A DNA stretch of 42,560 bases, from the NCBI GenBank assembly GCA_903945175.1, contig CAJAUM010000069.1, positions 1 through 42,560 of the forward strand. Direction: 5' to 3'. Each line of letters starts with the position of its first letter. Position 1 is the first letter of the stretch. Below the pieces are notes generated by a model. It was not told the origin of the DNA. It made no database searches and saw nothing but the letters and a program-made list of their open reading frames with translations. A program made the position numbers and the translations under genes. Below are positions 29,610 to 37,014 of the stretch, piece by piece. The DNA is from an uncultured Bacteroidales bacterium. GTDB lineage: Bacteria; Bacteroidota; Bacteroidia; Bacteroidales; FEN-979.

Positions 29610-30730
29610 TGCGATACTATATCATTGCCGGCGAAGCTTCGGGCGATTTGCATGCCTCGAATCTGATGAAAGAGTTGAAATCGAGGGATCAGGATGCTGT
29701 TTTTCGTTGCTGGGGCGGGGATTTGATGCAACATCAGGGTGCTGAGCTTGTGAAGCATTACCGTGACCTGGCCTTCATGGGTTTCATTGAAGTGGCCTCC
29801 CATTTGCCAACCATCCTTAAAAATTTTCATTTCTGTGAAGCCGATCTGGTGGCCTTTCATCCCGATGTGCTCATCCTGGTTGATTATCCCGGTTTTAACC
29901 TGAAGATGGCCAAATTTGCATTCCGCAAGAAGATCCGGGTATTCTATTATATTTCTCCCCAGTTATGGGCATGGAGATCATCCAGGGTGAAATCGATCAG
30001 GAAATATGTCGAAAAAATGTTTGTCATTCTTCCATTCGAGAAGGAATTTTATGCCCGTTATCACTATCCCGTCGATTATGCAGGACATCCGCTGCTGGAT
30101 GTGATCCATGATCAGATGCCGTTAAAGCGTCGTGAAACGTTTCTTGCAGTGAACGGATTACCCGATCGCAGGATCATTGCTTTGTTGCCCGGCAGCCGGA
30201 GGATGGAAATTGGAAAAATGCTTCAGATGATGACCAGTGTAATCCCTGCATTCCCGGATTATCTCTTCGTGATTGCCGGAGCGCCTGCCATTCCCGAAGA
30301 ATTTTACGGGCAGATACTCAAGCAAACCGGCGTCAGGCTGGTCGTAAATCAAACGTATGATCTGCTGCGCCAATCCAGTGCAGCCCTGGTTGCATCGGGT
30401 ACAGCCACACTCGAAACTGCATTGATGGAGGTGCCCCAGGTTGTGTGTTACAAGGGGAATGAATTATCTTACCTGATTGCCAGGCAATTGGTTCATGTTC
30501 CCTATATTTCGCTGGTAAATCTTATCTCGGGTAAAATGGTCGTTCCTGAATTGATCCAATCGGAACTGAACCAGGAAAACCTGATCCGAACGCTGACCCC
30601 CATCCTTGAAAACGGGGCTTCAAGGCAGCCGATTCTCGATGGCTATCATGACCTGAAACGTAAACTCGGGGGGAGCGGCGCTTCTGCAAGGGTTGCAGCC
30701 TTCATGATACAATATTTAAGACAAAAATGA
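29609..30730 (+). CDS. lpxB: Lipid-A-disaccharide synthase
   Basis: The 373-residue product has the LpxB opening YYIIAGEASGDLHASNLM, RCWGGDLMQHQGAELV, the VDYPGFNL motif, YYISPQLWAW, ILPFEKEFY and the glycosyltransferase-B core LLPGSRRMEI. It joins UDP-diacylglucosamine and lipid X to the lipid A disaccharide at the inner membrane. This shows the host makes lipopolysaccharide. surE-lpxB pairing is common in Bacteroidota. Confidence 0.96.
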   Translation: MRYYIIAGEASGDLHASNLMKELKSRDQDAVFRCWGGDLMQHQGAELVKHYRDLAFMGFIEVASHLPTILKNFHFCEADLVAFHPDVLILVDYPGFNLKMAKFAFRKKIRVFYYISPQLWAWRSSRVKSIRKYVEKMFVILPFEKEFYARYHYPVDYAGHPLLDVIHDQMPLKRRETFLAVNGLPDRRIIALLPGSRRMEIGKMLQMMTSVIPAFPDYLFVIAGAPAIPEEFYGQILKQTGVRLVVNQTYDLLRQSSAALVASGTATLETALMEVPQVVCYKGNELSYLIARQLVHVPYISLVNLISGKMVVPELIQSELNQENLIRTLTPILENGASRQPILDGYHDLKRKLGGSGASARVAAFMIQYLRQK

Positions 30731-31722
30731 GTTCATTTGTAAAACAAATTTTCTTTATGAAACACATTACCCTATTCATTTTCGCGCTATTTTGCGGTTT
30801 ACCTTACAGTGTCGATGCCCAAACCAACCCACAAAAAAGTGGCACTAAGCAGGAGACCCTGATACGACTTACTCCACAAATGTCGGATACGAATAATAAA
30901 TCAACAAAGCAGGGTTCAAAAGATAAATCAATCAATGCGTTGGGCGGTTCAAAAAAGCTGACACCCAAGGAAGATTCAGCCAGAAACTATTTAAAGGAGG
31001 GGCTGATAAAAGCCAAATCGGCGGATTATAACGGAGCAATAGCGGATTTTACCAAATCGCTTGACCTTGTAAAAGATGGAAGTGGCTATTTGAGACGCGG
31101 GTTTGCCTATTTAATGGTCCTGAATTATGGCGCTGCGATGCAGGATGCAGCCGAAGCGCTGAGGTTGAAGCCCTCTCTGACCAAGGCCTATTATATCCGT
31201 GGGGTCGGCCGCTATGAAACAGGTGACTTCAAAGGCGCCAAAGAAGATCTCGATGTGTTTCTGGAGAAAGACCGGACCAATGCAAGTGCATTCAATTATA
31301 TGGCAGCCTTGCTGTTCATGAACCAGGATTTCAAAGGCGCCCTTATTAACTATGAGGAGGTGGCGAAGCTTGATCCCAAATTTCAAGATGTCTTTACAAA
31401 TCTTGGAATGATGCGGCATTACAGCAAGGATTACAAGGGAGCCGTGGCGGATTATGATGAAGCGCTGAAGCAGAAGCCCGACAATGCTACGGCCTATAAC
31501 AACAGGGGTGCAGCCCGGATGATGCTGAAGGAATTGGATGGTGCCATGGCTGATTTGAATGAGGCGATTAAACTCAGCAGCAAGTATGCAGAGGCCTATG
31601 ATAACCGCGGAAGGTTAAAACAGGAACTTGGTGATCTGGCCGGGGCCTGTGCAGACTGGCAATTGGCCTCTGCCAATGGGATGGAGGTCTCCCGCGAAAG
31701 AATTACTCAATTCTGTAAGTAA
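30727..31722 (+). CDS. Secreted TPR-repeat protein
   Basis: The likely start is the Met at 30757 (MKHITLFIFALFCG), which gives a signal peptide; the longer reading from 30727 overlaps lpxB by four bases. After a low-complexity Ser/Lys/Thr linker (about residues 25-75), several TPR units follow (GAIADFTKSLDLV, KGAVADYDEALKQKPD, NGRGAARMML-like loops), ending in ACADWQLASANG. It is a protein-protein scaffold, probably periplasmic. The next gene is a related TPR protein. Confidence 0.85.
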   Translation: MSSFVKQIFFMKHITLFIFALFCGLPYSVDAQTNPQKSGTKQETLIRLTPQMSDTNNKSTKQGSKDKSINALGGSKKLTPKEDSARNYLKEGLIKAKSADYNGAIADFTKSLDLVKDGSGYLRRGFAYLMVLNYGAAMQDAAEALRLKPSLTKAYYIRGVGRYETGDFKGAKEDLDVFLEKDRTNASAFNYMAALLFMNQDFKGALINYEEVAKLDPKFQDVFTNLGMMRHYSKDYKGAVADYDEALKQKPDNATAYNNRGAARMMLKELDGAMADLNEAIKLSSKYAEAYDNRGRLKQELGDLAGACADWQLASANGMEVSRERITQFCK

Positions 31723-31749
31723 GCCGGAGTTACTGTACAACAATCCCCA

Positions 31750-32682
31750 ATGAAGTCCTGTCATTTTAAATTCCTTGTTCTCATTTTATTGGGAATAGTT
31801 ACACACGTATCAGCTTTTTCACAGGATCCCGCTCAGAAAAAGCTCATTGATTCGGGTATCCTGAAGGCTAAAATGGGCGATTTTAAACAGGCCCTTAAAG
31901 ACTTTGACATGGCGGTTGCGCTCGATTCAACTGAGGCGGAGCCCTACTATAACCGGGGTATCGTACTTTCAGAAATGAAAGACTACCAGGGAGCCATCAA
32001 CGATTTCAATAAGGTGATTCGGCTTAAGCCGGCCCATGCCGAACCCTATTACAACCGTGGACTGGTAAGGGATTACATGAAAGATTACATCGGAGCCATC
32101 CAGGATTATAACAAAGCCATTTCCCTGAAACCTGACTATGCCGAAGCCTTTCATAACATGGGGCTCGCGAAGTTTGACCTGGGGAATTATGTGGAAGCGG
32201 TCAAAGACTTTACACGGGCGCTCCAGTATAAACCTGACTTTATTGAGGCCTATTATAACAGGGGGCTGGGGCGCTTCAGCATGCACGACCTGAATGGGGC
32301 ATTGGCGGATTTTGATGAAGCCATTAAGCTTGATCCCTCTCAATTTGAGTACTTTTCCAGCAGGGGGGCTGCCCTGGCCGCATTGGAAAAGTATGATGAG
32401 GCCGTGGATGATTTCAACGCAGCCGTCAGCCTGAGTCCCGCTGACCTCAATTCGCGGATGAACCTGGCGCTCGCCTACATGTACCTGAAGAAATACCAGG
32501 AAGCCCTGGGAGAGTACACCCAAATCATTGATTCTGACCCTTTGAATCATGAAGCCCTTGCCAACAGAGGCGTGGCAAAGCGATACCTGGCTGATGAAGC
32601 CGGCGCGTGTGCGGATTGGAGCCGGGCCTCACAAAACGGTTCGGAAAAGGCAAAAGGCTATTTGTTGAAATTTTGTGACTAA
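31750..32682 (+). CDS. Secreted TPR-repeat protein
   Basis: The 310-residue product begins with a signal peptide (hydrophobic stretch to VSAFSQ) and consists of about eight TPR units, well spaced with the consensus AEPYYNRG and GAIQDYNKAISLKPDYAEA. It ends in ACADWSRASQNG like its upstream neighbour, so the pair probably arose by duplication. The partner proteins are unknown. It lies 27 bases after the first TPR gene. Confidence 0.9.
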   Translation: MKSCHFKFLVLILLGIVTHVSAFSQDPAQKKLIDSGILKAKMGDFKQALKDFDMAVALDSTEAEPYYNRGIVLSEMKDYQGAINDFNKVIRLKPAHAEPYYNRGLVRDYMKDYIGAIQDYNKAISLKPDYAEAFHNMGLAKFDLGNYVEAVKDFTRALQYKPDFIEAYYNRGLGRFSMHDLNGALADFDEAIKLDPSQFEYFSSRGAALAALEKYDEAVDDFNAAVSLSPADLNSRMNLALAYMYLKKYQEALGEYTQIIDSDPLNHEALANRGVAKRYLADEAGACADWSRASQNGSEKAKGYLLKFCD

Positions 32683-32740
32683 GGATGTATTACTTTTCGG
32701 CTTTATCCTGATTAAGCAGGTATAAACATGGTAATACATT

Positions 32741-34882
32741 ATGAACTCCTGGAGGCCCTATCCTCTGCTAAGGTTATTGTTTCCCTTCCTGACCGGGATC
32801 GTTATTGAAATAGCGTACGGACCGCTTGGTGTTGGGCCGTGGTGGACACTGGCCTTGCTCACATTTTCGACATGCTCCATCCTGATTTTTCCCTCTGTTT
32901 TTAAAGCATACCGGCTGCGTTGGATTTCGGGGCTGATGATCAACCTGTTTTTAATGGTTGCAGGCCACCAGATTGCAGCCTCTCACAATCCCTGCAACGA
33001 CCCTGACTATGCAGGCCGAGAGCCCGATGGATTATTCCTGGCTACGGTCGCTGAGCCACCTTCAATCAGGAAATCTTCCTTTAAAACAATCCTCGATATC
33101 AGGTATCGCCGCGAAAAGGATCAATGGATCAGGTGCAAGGGTCAGGCAGCAGGATATCTGAAGATGCGAGACATGGCGCAACAATTGCAATACGGTGATT
33201 ACATCCTGTTGCATGCCGGTCTTATTGAAATTAAGGATAACTCAAACCCACACTCATTTAATTACGCTCGCTATCTGGGAAACAAGAACATCCATCACCA
33301 GGTATTTGCGGAACCAGGGGCATGGAAAATTTTAAAAATTCCACCTGCCGGGATGATCCGCAAGGTGGCATTTCAGCTGCGCGACCGGCTGCTCAATATT
33401 TTACGCGACAACCAGGTCAAGGGGAAGGAATTTGCGGTGGCTTCGGCGCTTTTGCTTGGTTATGTTGAGGAGCTGGATGCCGATCTGCGAAAGGATTATG
33501 CGGCTACCGGAGCCATGCACATACTCTCTGTTTCAGGGATGCACGTCGGCATCATCTATATTTTCCTGGAGTTCCTTCTGGGATTTCTCAACAGGCGCAA
33601 ATCGGGACGATTTCTGAAGGCAGTCATTTTAATGGCTTTTATATGGTTTTATGCGATGATTACCGGACTATCGCCCTGTGTGTTCCGGTCGGCTGCCATG
33701 CTGAGTTTGCCGATTCTGGCAAAATCACTGAACCGATCACCTGACATGTTTAACGTTATTGCAGCCTCGGTTTTCATCCTGCTGGTCGTAGACCCGTATT
33801 TGGTACTGGATGTCGGATTTCAGCTCTCCTATCTGGCCGTTGCCGGAATCATCCTCCTGTATAAGCCCATCTACGATGTATATCTGACTTCGGCCTGGCT
33901 TCCTGATAAATTATGGTCGATACTGGCGATCTCCCTCGCCGCACAGATTGCTACCTTGCCAATCACCCTCTATACGTTTCATCAGTTTCCGAATTACTTC
34001 ATGCTGACCAATCTATTCGTGGTTCCATTGTCAAGTTTGATTATTTATGTGGGAATTTTACTGATGGCTGTCGGGGCCATCCCCATGCTTTCAATGATAT
34101 GTGCCAAATTGCTCATTGTCCTGGTGTGGCTTTTGAACAGCATCATTCATTTTATTGAACAACTGCCCTGTTCAACACTCAGGGGGATCCATATTTCATC
34201 GCTTGAAATGTTTCTGCTCTACCTTATCATTTGTATGGGTTTCCTCTATCTGATGAAGAAGCAGATTTCGTTTTTATACCTGTTCCTTTGTGTTTGCATT
34301 GTGTTGAATCTGGTGGTATTGGATTTCAGGTTGCAACGGCTCAGGTCGAACCGGCTGATCGTCTACAATGCCTACCGTGCTGCTTTTTATCAGATCAGCA
34401 TGCAAGATAAAGCGATCGTTTTCTATGACGGAAGGGCCATGCATGAGTCAGCGTTGCAAAAGATGAATTGGGAGACAGTCAGAGCCGATATGGAGGCGCA
34501 TGGAATTAAATTTCACCGGGCTTTCTGGTCGGGCAGGAGCAACTGGCCTGTCGGCACGGCCCTGACCATGTTGCCGGTTTATTGTTCAGGAAATTATATC
34601 CAGTTTTACGATTACAGGTTGGCCATCCTGAAAAAGACAATTCCCAAGGGGTTGAAGCGTGATTTGCCTGTTGATTTCCTGATACTTTCCGGGAATCCGG
34701 CCATCCGGATTGCCGATGCCGTTGCATGCTTTCATCCCCGACAGATCATCATTGATGCGACCAATACCCGGTTTCGAACCATGCAATGGTTGAAGGAGGC
34801 ATCAATACAACACATAGACTGTCAGGCTGTTACGATGCATGGCGCGTTTGAAAAAGAATTTAGTAAAGATGTTGGTAATTAA
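32741..34882 (+). CDS. comEC: ComEC/Rec2-family DNA-uptake channel protein
   Basis: The 713-residue membrane protein has a short N-terminal DUF4131-type OB domain (FLATVAEPPSIRKS, YLKMRDMAQQLQYGDYI) and the competence domain with its signature GAMHILSVSGMHVGI (about residue 255), followed by many membrane helices. In ComEC this core forms the inner-membrane channel for single-stranded DNA. The C-terminal part (about 545-713) is soluble but has no HxHxDH metal motif, so the nuclease-like domain seen in some ComEC is absent or degenerate. That is usual in many Bacteroidota. Confidence 0.9.
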   Translation: MNSWRPYPLLRLLFPFLTGIVIEIAYGPLGVGPWWTLALLTFSTCSILIFPSVFKAYRLRWISGLMINLFLMVAGHQIAASHNPCNDPDYAGREPDGLFLATVAEPPSIRKSSFKTILDIRYRREKDQWIRCKGQAAGYLKMRDMAQQLQYGDYILLHAGLIEIKDNSNPHSFNYARYLGNKNIHHQVFAEPGAWKILKIPPAGMIRKVAFQLRDRLLNILRDNQVKGKEFAVASALLLGYVEELDADLRKDYAATGAMHILSVSGMHVGIIYIFLEFLLGFLNRRKSGRFLKAVILMAFIWFYAMITGLSPCVFRSAAMLSLPILAKSLNRSPDMFNVIAASVFILLVVDPYLVLDVGFQLSYLAVAGIILLYKPIYDVYLTSAWLPDKLWSILAISLAAQIATLPITLYTFHQFPNYFMLTNLFVVPLSSLIIYVGILLMAVGAIPMLSMICAKLLIVLVWLLNSIIHFIEQLPCSTLRGIHISSLEMFLLYLIICMGFLYLMKKQISFLYLFLCVCIVLNLVVLDFRLQRLRSNRLIVYNAYRAAFYQISMQDKAIVFYDGRAMHESALQKMNWETVRADMEAHGIKFHRAFWSGRSNWPVGTALTMLPVYCSGNYIQFYDYRLAILKKTIPKGLKRDLPVDFLILSGNPAIRIADAVACFHPRQIIIDATNTRFRTMQWLKEASIQHIDCQAVTMHGAFEKEFSKDVGN

Positions 34883-34902
34883 ATAAAATAGGATTACTTT
34901 TG
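34872..34902 (+). promoter_or_regulatory. Promoter of tRNA-Asp
   Basis: TTG at 34872-34874, 20 bases of spacer and TACTTTTG at 34895-34902 fit the pattern well. It overlaps the last codons of comEC. Confidence 0.7.
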
Positions 34903-34913
34903 CAGTACAATCT

Positions 34914-34987
34914 GGATCGGTAGTTCAGCTGGTTAGAATGCCGCCCTGTCACGGCGGAGGTCGCGGGTTCGAGTCCCGTCCGGTCCG
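34914..34987 (+). tRNA. tRNA-Asp (GTC), integration site of the accessory element
   Basis: Acceptor GGATCGG/CCGGTCC (one G.T pair) with discriminator G, D-arm GTTCAGCTGGTTAGAAT, anticodon stem CCGCC/GGCGG with loop CTGTCAC, anticodon GTC, and T-arm GGGTTCGAGTCCC. CCA is not encoded. The integrase gene begins 260 bases downstream, so the 3' end is the likely attachment core. Confidence 0.95.
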
Positions 34988-35011
34988 CAAAAAACAAATC
35001 AAAATACAACA

Positions 35012-35048
35012 AAACCGCTTAAATTCAATGATTTAGGCGGTTTTTTTT
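35012..35048 (+). terminator. Terminator after tRNA-Asp
   Basis: The stem AAACCGCTTAAAT / ATTTAGGCGGTTT (13 pairs, one G.U) is followed by a run of T. It would end the tRNA-Asp transcript and isolate the integrase from it. Confidence 0.8.
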
Positions 35049-35089
35049 ATTCTCCCTCCTCTAAAATTAGCCAAAGAAATTCAAATAAA

Positions 35090-35232
35090 AGGTGCATCAT
35101 TCGGTGCATGTAGTTTTGTTTGAAAAATATGCACCGAATCACATACAAATTGTTAATAATTAATCATTTATGTGTGTTTTTTTATTTGGAAAATCCATTC
35201 ATTTTTCGTAATTTTATAACTAATCGGTGCAT
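35090..35232. repeat. GGTGCAT repeats near the integrase (possible arm sites)
   Basis: GGTGCAT occurs at 35091-35097, 35103-35109, 35226-35232 and inverted at 35130-35136. Two of them form a perfect 11-base inverted repeat (ATTCGGTGCAT at 35099-35109, its complement at 35129-35139). Between tRNA and integrase this spacing suggests arm-type integrase or excisionase binding sites, or an operator for the integrase promoter. Confidence 0.55.
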
Positions 35233-35246
35233 AAAACCTTTAACAC

Positions 35247-36500
35247 ATGGAAAATTCTATATCTGTACTCTTTTACCTCCGCAAGAGTATTATTCGTAAA
35301 AAAACCGAGGCTCCAATTTATATGAGGATAACTGTTAATGGGAGCAGAGTTGATCTCTCAACTCACCAGTTCACGTTAGATGACAAGTGGGATGTTAAAC
35401 ATGGCCAAGTGAAAGGGCCGAAATCCGAAACCCACACTGTCAATAATACCCTGGATAATCTTAGATCGAAGGTCAACAAGATTTTTACGCAGTTAGAAAC
35501 GATGGGGAAGCCTATAACTGCTGAAATCATCAGGAATACCTTGGAAGGCAAGTCAATAAACCGGCGCTCATTGGTTGAAGCATTCAAATTGTACAATGAG
35601 CAACTTAAGCCCAAGGTAGGTCATGGTTATGCAAAAGCCACCCTGGTAAAGTATCAGGTCACCTGTAATAAGGTGGAAGATTTCATAAGGTTTCAGTATA
35701 ACCGTTCAGACGTTTTTCTCGATGAACTGGATTACCAGTTTACTGTCAATTTTGAGCTTTACTTAAAAACTCATGATTTTAATATTCAAAACACCGTATC
35801 CAAGCATGTTACCCTCCTGAAGAAGATTATTAATTATTGCCTGGCAAACAACTGGCTTGAAAAAAATCCCTTCATCAACTTCAAATGTCCATATAAGGAC
35901 CCGGAACGCCATTTCCTGACCAAAGATGAGCTTGAAACTCTGCAAAGTAAAGCTATGATGATTAACAGGCTGGCAGTAGTCCGGGATATGTATGTCTTTT
36001 CATGTTACACCGGTATCCCATTTGCAGATATGGAAAACCTTATCCCTTCCGATGTCAGCATTGGTATCGATGGTGACAAGTGGATTATTTTTAACCGGAT
36101 AAAAAATGGCAGTCGTTCCCCTGTTCCCTTGTTGCCGGTTCCCCTTAGTATAATAGAGAAATACAAAGATTATCCTGTTAATTCCAGCAAGGGCAAACTA
36201 TTGCCGATGTATTCCAACCAGCGGGTAAATGGTTACTTGAAGGAAATTGCTACGATTTGCGGCATCGAAAAGACTTTGACGTTCCATACAGCCCGCCACA
36301 CATTTGCCACCACTGTAACGCTTACAAACGGTGTTCCCATCGAAACCGTGAGCAAGATGCTTGGCCACACCTCAATTAAAACTACCCAAATATATAGCAA
36401 GGTGGTAGACGTGAAAATCAGCCATGATATGAAGGTTCTGAAGGAGAAAATAGCCGCCGTGAAAGAGGTAACACCAATGGCTAAAGTGGTTAATCAATAA
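35247..36500 (+). CDS. Tyrosine integrase, IntDOT-like (Bacteroidota type)
   Basis: The 417-residue product has an N-terminal arm-binding domain (about 1-90), a SAM-like core-binding domain (about 108-210) and a catalytic domain. His347 and Arg350 (HTARHTFATT), His374 (LGHTSIKTT) and Tyr383 (IYSKV) are present. The first catalytic Arg is replaced by Pro258 in CYTGIPFADM, a feature known from IntDOT of CTnDOT, where this position is also not Arg. It catalyses integration and excision at tRNA-Asp. The start and length are usual. Confidence 0.9.
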   Translation: MENSISVLFYLRKSIIRKKTEAPIYMRITVNGSRVDLSTHQFTLDDKWDVKHGQVKGPKSETHTVNNTLDNLRSKVNKIFTQLETMGKPITAEIIRNTLEGKSINRRSLVEAFKLYNEQLKPKVGHGYAKATLVKYQVTCNKVEDFIRFQYNRSDVFLDELDYQFTVNFELYLKTHDFNIQNTVSKHVTLLKKIINYCLANNWLEKNPFINFKCPYKDPERHFLTKDELETLQSKAMMINRLAVVRDMYVFSCYTGIPFADMENLIPSDVSIGIDGDKWIIFNRIKNGSRSPVPLLPVPLSIIEKYKDYPVNSSKGKLLPMYSNQRVNGYLKEIATICGIEKTLTFHTARHTFATTVTLTNGVPIETVSKMLGHTSIKTTQIYSKVVDVKISHDMKVLKEKIAAVKEVTPMAKVVNQ

Positions 36501-36626
36501 AGCTTCGTATCTAACTGATTACATGTACATTATGTTGTTAAAACTTCTTAATTGAGTTATTATAGTCTATGCTTTTGAAAGTCAGGTGTTTACCCTCCTA
36601 ACCCCCTCCGGATGTGCATAACTAAT

Positions 36627-36658
36627 TTTGTATTTGGTGCGTTTTCGTCGTATTTTTG
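36627..36658 (+). promoter_or_regulatory. Promoter of the HTH-polymerase-exonuclease group
   Basis: TTTG at 36627-36630, 20 bases and TATTTTTG at 36651-36658 fit the Bacteroidota consensus, 66 bases before the HTH gene. It suggests the group is transcribed separately from the integrase. The rest of the 224-base gap (36501-36724) holds no gene. Confidence 0.65.
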
Positions 36659-36724
36659 TATATTAAATATGAAACACATTTTTTCTGAATCCACTTAGTG
36701 TCTAACTATATAAATACCAGGTAA

Positions 36725-36994
36725 ATGAATGTTGAATTAGTTACGAAATCTGATCTCGAAAATCTCCGTGATTCTCTTATTAAAGAAATGAGATCCATTG
36801 TCGGTTTGAAAGCCGATACAAAGAAATATTTGAAGTCCTCCGAAGTCCGGGATATTCTTGGCTGTTCCCCCGGCACACTCCAACACCTCCGTGTAAACGG
36901 AACACTTGAATACACCAAAATTGGTGGTACAATTTACTATTCTTCCGATTCTGTAAATGCTGTTTTTGATAGAAACAAGCGTAACGTAGCATAA
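36725..36994 (+). CDS. Small helix-turn-helix DNA-binding protein
   Basis: The 89-residue product has a coiled N-terminal helix (about 1-28) and a MerR/excisionase-type winged HTH: KKYLKSSEVRDILGCSPGTL (HTH), then LRVNGTLEYTKIGGTIYYSS (wing). Such proteins act as excisionases or as regulators in Bacteroidota mobile elements. It stands 20 bases before the polymerase-like gene and is probably co-transcribed, so it may control it. The exact role cannot be told. Confidence 0.85.
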   Translation: MNVELVTKSDLENLRDSLIKEMRSIVGLKADTKKYLKSSEVRDILGCSPGTLQHLRVNGTLEYTKIGGTIYYSSDSVNAVFDRNKRNVA

Positions 36995-37014
36995 GCCATC
37001 AATCAATACTGGTT

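Noticed and set aside
31969-32550. 193-codon minus-strand frame opposite the second TPR gene
   Set aside because: Repeats of the TPR gene create repeated antisense codons; no independent support.
32741-34882. ComEC as part of the mobile element
   Set aside because: It lies before tRNA-Asp and follows the lpxB-TPR run on the same strand, so it belongs to the chromosomal backbone.
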